DNA of 64,000 nucleotides, from contig CAZAWR010000005.1 in assembly GCA_964488865.1 (NCBI GenBank), positions 124,001-188,000 on the forward strand. Direction: 5' to 3'. The DNA is from MWCO01 sp964488865 (GTDB lineage: Bacteria > Myxococcota_A > Polyangia > Polyangiales > Polyangiaceae). The notes under the pieces are model-generated. The model had not been told where the DNA came from. It was given only the letters and a program-made list of their open reading frames with translations, and searched no databases. Made by a program: the position numbers and the translations under genes. Every line of letters begins with the position of its first letter. The stretch's first letter is position 1. Below are positions 1 to 8,184 of the stretch, piece after piece.

Positions 1-1354
1 GCGCCTCCACACGCATGGCCCAGGGGGCGATGGGACCGGTCTCGTGTGCCGGCAGCGCGATGCGAAGCTTCGCATCGAAACGCATCACGGAAGCATCCGT
101 GCGGATCAGCAGGGACCCGTCCTGGTGGAACGCGAGGGGACTCCAAGAGGAGCCCTGGGCGTTCACGGCGGGCCCGAAGGGCAGCTGATAGGACTGCACG
201 TCGTAAAAAGCAGCTGACTTCTCCAGCCGCTTGCGGGCCGCGTCGATCTCCTTGGCTCCCGCCCCTTGTCCCTGCAGCCGATCGAACGCACCCACCGCCG
301 TCAAAACGTCCTTCGCTCCCAGCGCAGCGTCCATCTCTGCCGTCGTCACGCGCAACATCGCATCGCGCGACCCGCACTGCACCCCATCCCCCAGAACCGT
401 CAACAACCGGGGACTCGACCCCTCCGTACACAGCGCATGGTGAAGCTGCCGCGTCGCGCGGGCCAGGGGCGCCACCCCGTCGCGACTTCTGCCCTTCGCC
501 ATCCGCTCGAGCCGTTGCGCCAAGGATGTGAACGACGACGCCGGCTCATGCGGGTCCCGCGACAGACCCGCGGGACGGTCGAAGTACCTGAGTGTGACGG
601 CGACGTTTTCCGACGGCGGTTCTTCGAACGTCTTGCGCGATCCCTTCCACTGCAGAGCGACCAGCAGGTCGTCGAACTGATCACCGTCTCGATCGAGGGC
701 GTCCAGCACGATCTCGAGTTGCTCGTCCGGCGGCTGATCCACGACGAGCAACTGGAAACGCATCGCCGGGCTGCGCACGGGCACCACGGCTGCGACCCAC
801 TCGGTCGTCACGGAGCGCGTCCCTTCCATGCAGGTCCTGCGGAACGTGATCGCAGCCGTACGAGGGCCGATCTGCCGAAGATCCGTCGAAGGCGTGCATC
901 CGGAACGAATCGCCAGGTCCGCAGGCAGCCGCACGAGACTCGTGGCGGCAAAGGGACCGCCTTCGCGCGTCGCGACGAACTGGACGAGCTCGCCCGTGTT
1001 GCCGTCCGCGCTTCGAAGCCAAGCGAGCGCATCCGGCTTTCCATCGGTCGTCAGGTCTGTGTCGAGCAGCAGGTCGATCACCTGGCCGGCGGGGGCGGAG
1101 ACGGTTCCTCCCGCGGTGCTTGCGGACGCCACGCCATCGAGGCGCTTCGCCACGACGGCAGAAAAAGTCACGATCTTCGGCTCTGGGGGGGGAGGGTCGA
1201 GGGCGTCTTCCAGGGAAGTGGGCCCGCTCCCGACCGCATTCGGGTCGATCGTGTACGGGACGTAGGGCTTGTCTTTCTCGCACGAGCTGCACCCGAAGGT
1301 GCTGGAAACGAGCCATGCTGTGAGCGGAACCAGCCACCTGACGCGTCGCTTCAT
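1..1354 (-). CDS. Lipoprotein with FG-GAP/VCBS-like segments (partial, C-terminus outside window)
   Basis: The reading frame opens at an ATG at 1354 and stays open to base 1, so the protein is cut off by the window edge after about 451 residues. The N-terminus has two or three Arg/Lys, a hydrophobic stretch (residues 7-20) and a Cys at 22 preceded by Thr-Phe-Gly. This suggests a lipoprotein signal peptide, although the lipobox is not ideal. Two Asp-rich loops, near residues 98-108 (DTDLTTDGKPD) and 219-230 (ALDRDGDQFDDL), look like the calcium-binding loops of FG-GAP/VCBS propeller repeats. The C-terminal part has charged helical character. No strong Shine-Dalgarno is visible. The function is unknown; an envelope-anchored protein is inferred. 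Confidence 0.7.
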   Translation of the reverse strand, partial: MKRRVRWLVPLTAWLVSSTFGCSSCEKDKPYVPYTIDPNAVGSGPTSLEDALDPPPPEPKIVTFSAVVAKRLDGVASASTAGGTVSAPAGQVIDLLLDTDLTTDGKPDALAWLRSADGNTGELVQFVATREGGPFAATSLVRLPADLAIRSGCTPSTDLRQIGPRTAAITFRRTCMEGTRSVTTEWVAAVVPVRSPAMRFQLLVVDQPPDEQLEIVLDALDRDGDQFDDLLVALQWKGSRKTFEEPPSENVAVTLRYFDRPAGLSRDPHEPASSFTSLAQRLERMAKGRSRDGVAPLARATRQLHHALCTEGSSPRLLTVLGDGVQCGSRDAMLRVTTAEMDAALGAKDVLTAVGAFDRLQGQGAGAKEIDAARKRLEKSAAFYDVQSYQLPFGPAVNAQGSSWSPLAFHQDGSLLIRTDASVMRFDAKLRIALPAHETGPIAPWAMRVEA

Positions 1355-1407
1355 GGCGTCAGGTTCTACGTGAGAAATGCCAGGTGGGGAACGGTGAACG
1401 GCACGGC

Positions 1408-2181
1408 CTACAACAGGACCTCGTCCCGATACCGCCCGCGAAGCATCGGCGTGCACGCAACCTTCGGCTGCTGCTCACGAAGCTTCTCTCGCAACTCCTT
1501 GAGTCTCTCTCGCGGATGGATCTCCCCATCGACGCGGTCCACGTAGAGCACCCCGTCGAGGTGATCGATCTCGTGCTGGAAGATGCGGGCGTCGAAGTCC
1601 TGGGCCTCGATCCGCTCCCGCCTCCCGATCAGACCGTGCTCCACGACCACGCGCCGATTGCGTTTGACCAGCCCGCACAGACCCGGGATCGACAGGCAGC
1701 CCTCGTAGTCCGCCGTGATGTCGTCGCTTCGCTCCACGATCCGCGGGTTGAGGAAAAACTCGACGTGGGGCTTCTCGCCCCGCGCGTCGATCATGACCAG
1801 GATGGCGCGCGCGCCGACCCCGACCTGGGGCCCCGCGAGGCCCACACCGCCGTCAGTGCTTTCGAGGGTCTCGCGCATGCGCCGCTCGAACGTTGTGACG
1901 TGCTCCAGGTCAGAATCCGTGATCATGCGAGCGCGTCGCCGGAGGATGCCCGCTTGCCCGGGCACCCGCTGGACGATCGTGAGGGGACCGGGCGGGGTGC
2001 GAAGCATCGTGAGATCTGGGTCAAGCAACCCCGGGGGAGGTCCCTCGGGCGGCTGGGGCTGGGGCTGGGGAGTCGAGAGGGAGGGCGAGGGCGCGGGGCA
2101 GGTTGCGCATCCGACCGAGGCGAGGGCTGCGCTGCTCGCGATCCACAACCCGAGATCGAGAACCTGACGTCGTGTCTGCAT
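1408..2181 (-). CDS. Peptide deformylase-family protein with export/lipoprotein signal
   Basis: All three peptide deformylase motifs are present: GVGLAGPQ (residues 112-119 from this start), EGCLS with the metal-ligand Cys, and HEIDHLDG with the two His ligands and the catalytic Glu. Family members remove the N-formyl group from nascent proteins in the cytoplasm. Unusually, the enzyme domain is preceded by a basic twin-Arg start, a hydrophobic segment (about 10-23), a Cys after Ser-Val-Gly and a Pro-rich linker (about 28-55), which looks like a lipoprotein or Tat signal. The ATG at 2181 is chosen; a GTG lies one codon upstream. A housekeeping cytoplasmic deformylase would be expected elsewhere in the genome. 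The domain call is secure. The location and the substrate are inferred to be unusual. Confidence 0.88.
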   Translation of the reverse strand: MQTRRQVLDLGLWIASSAALASVGCATCPAPSPSLSTPQPQPQPPEGPPPGLLDPDLTMLRTPPGPLTIVQRVPGQAGILRRRARMITDSDLEHVTTFERRMRETLESTDGGVGLAGPQVGVGARAILVMIDARGEKPHVEFFLNPRIVERSDDITADYEGCLSIPGLCGLVKRNRRVVVEHGLIGRRERIEAQDFDARIFQHEIDHLDGVLYVDRVDGEIHPRERLKELREKLREQQPKVACTPMLRGRYRDEVLL

Positions 2182-2301
2182 CACGCGGGAACTGTAGCGG
2201 AGATCACGACAGCGGGCGAGCCGATGCGCGGACCGCCCCTGGGGCTCCGTGTTCCGGCCTGCGGGAACTTGTGCTAGCCGTCACCGCCAAGGAATCGCCC
2301 C

Positions 2302-4293
2302 ATGCAACCCGCCCGCTGGTCTCCCGTTCCCCCGTGGACCACAAGCGTGGCGCCTTTGGCCCTGGCTCTCGTCGTGGCCTCCGTCGACACCGCGTGGGGC
2401 GTGATCGCCGGAGCCGCGAGCGCCTTGCTCCTCGGCCTGTCTTCCCTCCTCCCGCCCTCCAAAGGCGTCGCCCAAACCGGTGTGACCCTGGGAGCTGTGG
2501 CTTTCTTCGCCGTCGTGGGCTTGCATGCCCACCAGCGGCATTACCTCATCCTCCTGCTCGCCCTCGCGTCCACAGCCTTGCTGTTTGCCATCTGGCAAAG
2601 GGACCCCCCCGGCGCGACCACCCGAACTGTCCTCCGTAGGCCCCACCCCCTGGAAGGTGTCACCGTCGCAGTTACCTGTGGCGTGGCGTCCGTGGCAGTC
2701 GTGGCGCACGGCGTGTGGCCTTGGGTCGCTGCCGTGGCCGCTGCCCTCGGTCTTCTCATCACCCTCTCGTCATGGGTGCGCGAATCGTGGACGGATCGCG
2801 ACAGCCTGCTCCGCGTGCGGATGGCAATGACCTTGCTCGCTGCGGCCACCGTCGTCGCCGTTCTGGCCGCCATCGCCCTCGTCCCGCCCTGGGCGCTCGC
2901 GATCTCTGCCTTCGCCCCCCTCGTTGGCGCCGTCTTGTCGCTCCGGTCTTCTTCCTCCTCCGGTCAAGGTCTCGTCGCCCTTCTCCTCGAGCATCCCGCG
3001 CGCCTGCTCGTCGTCACGTTTGCTGGATTGTGCATGCTCGGCACTCTCGGCTTGTCCTTGCCTTGGTGCGCGTCCCGGGGGGGCGGCATCGGCGTCCTCA
3101 ACGCCGCGTTCACCTCCGTGAGTGCCACGTGCGTGACCGGCCTCGTCGTCGTGGACACCCCCAAGGACCTGTCCCTTCTCGGACAGATCTTCGTCCTGCT
3201 CCTCATTCAGACGGGCGGGCTGGGCATCATGACCATCTCCACCTCGGCCCTTTCCCTGCTGGGTCGTCGCCTCTCCCTCCGGCAGGAGGCCGTGATGGCC
3301 TCGCTCGTCAGCCAGGAAAATCGCGCCCACGTGTACAACGCGTTGCGAAGGACCCTGGCGGTGACGGTGGTGTTCGAGCTCGTGGGGGCGCTCGTGCTCG
3401 CCTGGGCCTTCACGCTCACCGGCGCAGCGTGGCCCACGGCACTGTGGCACGGCGTGTTTACGTCGATTTCCGCCTTCTGCAACGCCGGCTTCGCGCTGCA
3501 AACCGACAGCCTGGTGCCCTACCAGGATCAACCAATCGTGCTGCATGCGGTGGGCATTCTGATCATCGCCGGTGGACTCTCCCCGGTCGCCCTCGTGGCT
3601 ATCCCGCGGGCCCTGCGGGGGCGTAGGCTCGGGCTTCAGGTGCGCGTGGCCCTGGTGTCGACGCTGGTGTTGCTCGTCTTCGGGTTCGTGGCTGTGGGCT
3701 CGCTCGAATGGGGGGCGTCTCTCGAGGGATTGTCCTTTGCCGACCGCTTGCACAACGCGTGGTTCCAGTCTGTTACCCTCCGGACCGCGGGGTTCAACTC
3801 GGTGGACTTTGGTACCCTGCAGCCCGCCACCTGGGTCGTCATGATCGTCCTCATGTTCGTGGGCGGCTGCCCGGGCGGCACGGCTGGAGGACTCAAGACC
3901 ACCACGGCCTTCGTCCTGCTTCTCGCGCTGGTCGGATCGCTGCGCGGAAGGACGTCGGCCGACGCGTTCGGGCGCACGATTCCCTCGCCTACGGTGTTCA
4001 AGGCCACGGCCATCGCCACCATGGGCGTGCTGGCGGTCGCCCTGGCGCTCACGATGTTGCTCATCGCGCAGCCCTTGCCGTTCCACGTCGCCCTCTTCGA
4101 GGTGGTCTCCGCCCTCGGCACCGTGGGATTGAGCATCGGCGGCACCGCCCACCTCGACGAGATCGGCAAGACCCTCATCATGGCCTGCATGTTCCTGGGG
4201 CGCGTCGGACCCCTGACGGTGTTCCTCATCCTGTCCGACCGTCGCATTCCTTCACCGTGGGTGCTGCCCTCGGAAGAGATCGAGGTCGGGTGA
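2302..4293 (+). CDS. KtrB/TrkH-family potassium uptake channel subunit with long N-terminal membrane extension
   Basis: The C-terminal ~430 residues are a TrkH/KtrB K+ translocator. Four P-loop segments can be read in order: TSVSATCVTGL (about 271), TSISAFCNAGF, QSVTLRTAGF and VVSALGTVGLS. Each carries the conserved filter Gly. GGCPGGTAGGLKTTT, typical of the family between the third and fourth repeats, is also present. These proteins move K+ (often with Na+ or H+) across the inner membrane and need an RCK partner, which is encoded next. At 663 residues the protein is longer than the usual 440-490. The first ~225 residues add several extra hydrophobic segments of unknown role. The start ATG follows an AAGGAA at proper spacing. 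Confidence 0.93.
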   Translation: MQPARWSPVPPWTTSVAPLALALVVASVDTAWGVIAGAASALLLGLSSLLPPSKGVAQTGVTLGAVAFFAVVGLHAHQRHYLILLLALASTALLFAIWQRDPPGATTRTVLRRPHPLEGVTVAVTCGVASVAVVAHGVWPWVAAVAAALGLLITLSSWVRESWTDRDSLLRVRMAMTLLAAATVVAVLAAIALVPPWALAISAFAPLVGAVLSLRSSSSSGQGLVALLLEHPARLLVVTFAGLCMLGTLGLSLPWCASRGGGIGVLNAAFTSVSATCVTGLVVVDTPKDLSLLGQIFVLLLIQTGGLGIMTISTSALSLLGRRLSLRQEAVMASLVSQENRAHVYNALRRTLAVTVVFELVGALVLAWAFTLTGAAWPTALWHGVFTSISAFCNAGFALQTDSLVPYQDQPIVLHAVGILIIAGGLSPVALVAIPRALRGRRLGLQVRVALVSTLVLLVFGFVAVGSLEWGASLEGLSFADRLHNAWFQSVTLRTAGFNSVDFGTLQPATWVVMIVLMFVGGCPGGTAGGLKTTTAFVLLLALVGSLRGRTSADAFGRTIPSPTVFKATAIATMGVLAVALALTMLLIAQPLPFHVALFEVVSALGTVGLSIGGTAHLDEIGKTLIMACMFLGRVGPLTVFLILSDRRIPSPWVLPSEEIEVG

Positions 4294-4315
4294 GTCGCGT
4301 GGAAGGGACGGATCG

Positions 4316-4975
4316 ATGAAGAAGCAAGCGCTGGTTATCGGCCTCGGGCAGTTCGGCATGTCGCTCGTGCGATCGCTGACCGCGCTCGGTGTGGATGTGT
4401 TCGCCGTCGACCGGAACCCGAACCTCACGCGACTCGCGGCGGATCTGGCTGCGGAAGCTGCGACCTTCGACGGCGCCGACGAGGAAGCTCTCGCTCGCAC
4501 CGCGCCAGCGCGACGCGACGTTTGCGTCTGTGCCATTGGCGACGAATCGCGAGAGTCAGCGATCATCTGCACCGCAATGTTGCGGCAGATGGGGGCTCCA
4601 CGGGTGATCGCGAGGGCGGCAGACCCCGTTCTCGAACGCATCCTCAAGCTGGTGGGGGCGCACGAGGTCGTGAACCCGGAGGACGCTTTTGGCCAGCGTC
4701 TCGCGGCTCACCTCACCCACGAAGGGGTGATGGGCGAGTATCCTCTGAGCGCGGGTATCATCATCACCGAGTTGCGTGTGCCCGACTCGTTCGTGGGGCG
4801 GACCCTGATCGAGTTGGGTTTGCCACGTAAGCACGGCATTACCGTGGTCGCGCTGCAACGTGGGGAGGAGACCGTGCCCACCCCCGACCCACGTGACCCG
4901 CTACGTCGTGACGACCTGCTCGTGGTCGTTTCCAAGACCGGCGCGGTCGCCAAATTGCTGGACCGGATCGGGTAG
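4316..4975 (+). CDS. KtrA/TrkA-type RCK regulatory subunit of K+ uptake
   Basis: The protein has 219 residues with the standard two-domain layout. The N-terminal Rossmann (TrkA_N) domain starts with GLGQFG and an acidic residue ending the second strand, so NAD(H) or ATP-type nucleotide binding is expected. A TrkA_C domain follows (about 135-215). The protein is cytoplasmic and gates the membrane subunit encoded 22 bp upstream, which is a typical ktrAB/trk pairing. The start ATG is preceded by GGAAGGGACGG. The single RCK unit (about 220 aa) matches KtrA rather than the duplicated 450-aa TrkA of enterobacteria. Confidence 0.93.
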   Translation: MKKQALVIGLGQFGMSLVRSLTALGVDVFAVDRNPNLTRLAADLAAEAATFDGADEEALARTAPARRDVCVCAIGDESRESAIICTAMLRQMGAPRVIARAADPVLERILKLVGAHEVVNPEDAFGQRLAAHLTHEGVMGEYPLSAGIIITELRVPDSFVGRTLIELGLPRKHGITVVALQRGEETVPTPDPRDPLRRDDLLVVVSKTGAVAKLLDRIG

Positions 4976-4984
4976 GGAGGTCAC

Positions 4985-5932
4985 ATGGAGTTCAAACGAG
5001 ACGTACTGCTCGGGATGGGCGCCCTCGTGCTCGTGCTGGTCGCGGTGTGCTTCGGAACCATCGGACTTCTCGCACGCATGAGCCCTGCGATCGAACATGT
5101 GCTCGAAGAGAACGACGAGTCCCTCGGCGCCGTCGAACAAATGCTGGCGGTTTTGGCGGACGCGGGACCCGAGCCCATCGCGCCCCAGGCAAAGCTTCGA
5201 TTCCAAGAAGCGCTCGAGCGCGTGCGCGCCAACGTCACGGAGGCCGAAGAGGAGCCTGAAATCGGATCGGTCTCCGCTTCTTGGGAGGCTGCCGCGGCGG
5301 GCGACGCCAAAGCCCGAAAGGATACGGTCGAAGCGTTGCGCCGGCTCGCGGCGGTGAATCGTGCGGCCATGCACCGGGCCAACCACGAAGCTCAGCAGCT
5401 CGGATCCGCGGGCGCCTGGGCCGTTGCCTTGCTCTGCGCCCTGGGCTTCGGAGCCGCCCTCGTCGTCAAGAGGCGACTCGACCGCCGTATCCTGCGCCCG
5501 ATCGATGAACTCACCACCGTGCTCGACGCCGTCCTCGCGGGAGACTCGCACCGTCGATGCACGATCGCCGGGGCGCCGCAGGCCTTGACTCCGGTCATGC
5601 GATCGATCAACGCCGTGCTGGACCGCAGCGGAACCGAGCAGGCTGAGGACCCGGTCCACGACGTCATGCTCGCCGCGTTCCGGCACCTGCTGGATGAGGG
5701 GCCGCCGCGCGTGCTGGTGGACGACCGCAACCGCGTGCTGGCCGCGAGCCGTTCCGTGGTGGCCGCTATCGACGAGGAAGCCTGGGCCGGAACCCGGCAG
5801 GCCTTGGCGCTAGCGATGAAGGGGGACGTCCGCTCCCCCGTGCGTTCCTGCGACGCGGTCGGACCGTGCTGCTTCCTGTGCACCCTCAATCAGACGCCGA
5901 ACCACGAGCCGCTAGCCGCGGATGTGGGGTGA
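4985..5932 (+). CDS. Two-TM membrane protein with HAMP-like region, third gene of the K+ uptake operon
   Basis: This 315-residue protein starts 9 bp after the ktrA-like gene with a GGGAGG ribosome site, so it is very probably co-transcribed. There is one membrane helix at about 8-30 and a helical, acidic extracytoplasmic region (32-140). A second helix follows at 142-162, then KRRLDRRILRPIDEL and an amphipathic stretch resembling a HAMP linker (165-215). The last ~100 residues (VHDVMLAAFRHLLDEG..., VLVDDRNRVLAAS) resemble a small PAS-like or other sensor fold. No kinase, cyclase or methyl-accepting motif is visible. It could report osmotic or ionic state to the K+ system, but this is only suggested by position. 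Confidence 0.8.
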   Translation: MEFKRDVLLGMGALVLVLVAVCFGTIGLLARMSPAIEHVLEENDESLGAVEQMLAVLADAGPEPIAPQAKLRFQEALERVRANVTEAEEEPEIGSVSASWEAAAAGDAKARKDTVEALRRLAAVNRAAMHRANHEAQQLGSAGAWAVALLCALGFGAALVVKRRLDRRILRPIDELTTVLDAVLAGDSHRRCTIAGAPQALTPVMRSINAVLDRSGTEQAEDPVHDVMLAAFRHLLDEGPPRVLVDDRNRVLAASRSVVAAIDEEAWAGTRQALALAMKGDVRSPVRSCDAVGPCCFLCTLNQTPNHEPLAADVG

Positions 5933-5980
5933 ACCACCGGACTTTCGGCGGATTCTGCACGCTGCGTTCCTGTGTTCCCC

Positions 5981-8089
5981 TCACAACGGGGCGCCCGACT
6001 GAAATCGCTGCAGTAGGCCCGGTCGACGACCGCCCGCACCCAACTCCCGGCACGTCGTGAGCTCTCCTCGAACGATGTCGGGACCGTCGCGGAACACGAT
6101 GCGGTCGAGCTGACCTTCGGTCCCGTCGCATCGCCCCCCTTCCATCGCGGCGATGGGGATCGAGCCCGCCTGTCGGTCGGTCCAGTCCACGATGACCACC
6201 GCCCCGTCCTCCCTTCGCACCCACCGCGTCTCGGTGTCCGACAGCACCACGACGAATCGCCCGTCCGGGCTCGACGCGATCCTCGTGGGATCCGTCGCGC
6301 CAGTCTCGACCTCCCGTGCGACCGCCCCTCGCGCTAGGTCCCAGAACACCACGCGGCCACCCTCCCCGAGCGTCGCCACAGAAGATCCGCCCAGGGCTAC
6401 CCCGCGAACATCGCCCGGCGCTTCCAGCACCCGCTGCACGGACCCCGTCTCCCCATCCCGTAGCTTGACCGTCCTGCCCCCTCCCCATGTCGCGACCTGT
6501 TCGCCTCGGTCGTCCCATACCGCCGAGAATCTCGCGTTCCCGTCCCCTCCCTCGAGCGTCGTGGTCTTGCCTGACGTCACGTCGATCAGGATGGGACTCG
6601 CGGCGGCCACGTTCGCAATCAATCGTTTGCCGCTCGGCGTGAACGTCATCTCGACGACCGGGTCGGTGACCCTGAGGTCTCGCGCGGCGGCGGGCCGGGA
6701 AAGATCGAGGACCCGAAGCGCCACAGCTTCTACGCTCGCCACGGCGAAGCGCTGTCCGTCCACGGACAGGGCTGCTGTGTCCGGTGACCACGCAGGTCGC
6801 GGCAGGGAGACGGAGGGCTTGGCACCCGCCACGTCTGTGATCTCGATGGCGTCTTCTCCCACGACCACGACGCGCGTACCCCCGGAAGCGAGCATGACCG
6901 GGCGGTCCGAACCCCACGCCCGCAGAACCTTCCACGACGCGCCGTCCACAAGCACGCTATCCCCCCGAGTCCGCACCAGCGCCTGGCCGGTTGCCGCGAA
7001 CTGGACCGACTCGTAGGCACCTTCGAACGTGGGGGCGTCGTGGCGAAGTTGACCGCTGCGCGCGTCCACCACGCGAACGGCACCCTTCTCGGTGCCGATC
7101 GCCACCACGTCCCCGCTCGGGCTGAACGCCACGACCTTGGTGTCCGCCGACGCGACGCTCGTCCATCGCTGGGCGCCCTTCGCCTTGTCGAGCAACGTCA
7201 CGGACCCGCCATGGCAAGCCGCCACGCTTGCCCCGTCCGGGCTCCCCGCCACTCCCCTCGCGAAGGCCGGCAAAGGAAGGAACCCCGTGCTCGCACCGCT
7301 CGACGCGTCCCACAGCCGTACGCCCGCCCCGTCTGCCGCGGCCACCTCCGACTCGCTCAACCACCCCACGTTCCACGCCAACACGCCGACGGGTCCCAGC
7401 ACGTGCCGACGCGATCTCGTCTTTACGTCCCACACCCAGACATGGCGCCCCATTCCCAGGGCGAGCAACGACCCGTCTCGCGACCACTCCAGCGCTCGGG
7501 GCTCGTCCGGCAGTCCCGGGATCGTGTCCACGAGCGTGCCGTCCTTCGTGTCCCACACCCGCGCTTCCCGCATTCCGCCCGCCGCCAACAGCGTGTCCTT
7601 CGGATGGAACGCTACGGACGAAACCCAGCCGCTCGGGTTCTCATAGCCCGGAAGCAGTGACCCCGTCGATGCCTCGTACAGCCGCACTCGCTGATACCCG
7701 GCGGTGGCGATCAGGGTGCCGTCTGCGTTCACGTCCACGTCGTCTGCGACGTCCCGTGTGGGCACGACCGCCCGTACCCGCCCCGTGACCGCGTCCCACA
7801 CCCGCACGCTGCGATCCTTGCTCGACGTGACGAACGTGCGGCCGTCGCCCGCGAACGCGATCCCCCACACCCCATCGCGCTGGTGGCTTCGCTGGGGGAC
7901 GTAGAGCCAGGAGCGTGGGACGGGCGTTGTGACCTCGGGCGTCGTGGCGTCGGGCGCGGCCCCAACCTTGATAGGAGGGGCGAGCGGGTGCGTTGTGGAC
8001 GGCGTTACCGGTCCACAGCTCAGGACCAGGCCCGCCAGCGAGCAACTCAGGGACGCTCCCCACAGCGATCGGAGATTGGCGTTGGACAT
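5981..8089 (-). CDS. WD40/beta-propeller repeat lipoprotein
   Basis: The reading frame extends to 8125, but the Met at 8089 is preferred because it places a normal lipoprotein signal directly at the N-terminus, with a hydrophobic core ending in LVLSC. The mature protein of about 680 residues is filled with WD40-like units. Repeated VRVWD, VWVWD and VRLWD strand ends, and SPDG/SPSGD turns roughly every 40 residues, suggest two consecutive seven-bladed propellers. WD40 lipoproteins act as protein-binding scaffolds; no enzymatic motif is visible. The gene is convergent with the K+ operon and divergent from the next lipoprotein gene, from which it is separated by about 95 bp. Confidence 0.9.
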   Translation of the reverse strand: MSNANLRSLWGASLSCSLAGLVLSCGPVTPSTTHPLAPPIKVGAAPDATTPEVTTPVPRSWLYVPQRSHQRDGVWGIAFAGDGRTFVTSSKDRSVRVWDAVTGRVRAVVPTRDVADDVDVNADGTLIATAGYQRVRLYEASTGSLLPGYENPSGWVSSVAFHPKDTLLAAGGMREARVWDTKDGTLVDTIPGLPDEPRALEWSRDGSLLALGMGRHVWVWDVKTRSRRHVLGPVGVLAWNVGWLSESEVAAADGAGVRLWDASSGASTGFLPLPAFARGVAGSPDGASVAACHGGSVTLLDKAKGAQRWTSVASADTKVVAFSPSGDVVAIGTEKGAVRVVDARSGQLRHDAPTFEGAYESVQFAATGQALVRTRGDSVLVDGASWKVLRAWGSDRPVMLASGGTRVVVVGEDAIEITDVAGAKPSVSLPRPAWSPDTAALSVDGQRFAVASVEAVALRVLDLSRPAAARDLRVTDPVVEMTFTPSGKRLIANVAAASPILIDVTSGKTTTLEGGDGNARFSAVWDDRGEQVATWGGGRTVKLRDGETGSVQRVLEAPGDVRGVALGGSSVATLGEGGRVVFWDLARGAVAREVETGATDPTRIASSPDGRFVVVLSDTETRWVRREDGAVVIVDWTDRQAGSIPIAAMEGGRCDGTEGQLDRIVFRDGPDIVRGELTTCRELGAGGRRPGLLQRFQSGAPL

Positions 8090-8184
8090 GCGCGTCATGT
8101 TCGCGCTTGGCGAGACGCATCTCAAGGACGGCGATGGCGACCCGTGGCGGCGCGTGGGCGGATCGTCTACGCTGACAGGAAACC

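Noticed and set aside
2770..4152. 460-codon antisense frame in the potassium channel gene
   Set aside because: Gln/Glu/His/Arg-rich, with no domains. The sense strand has four P-loops of the TrkH family.
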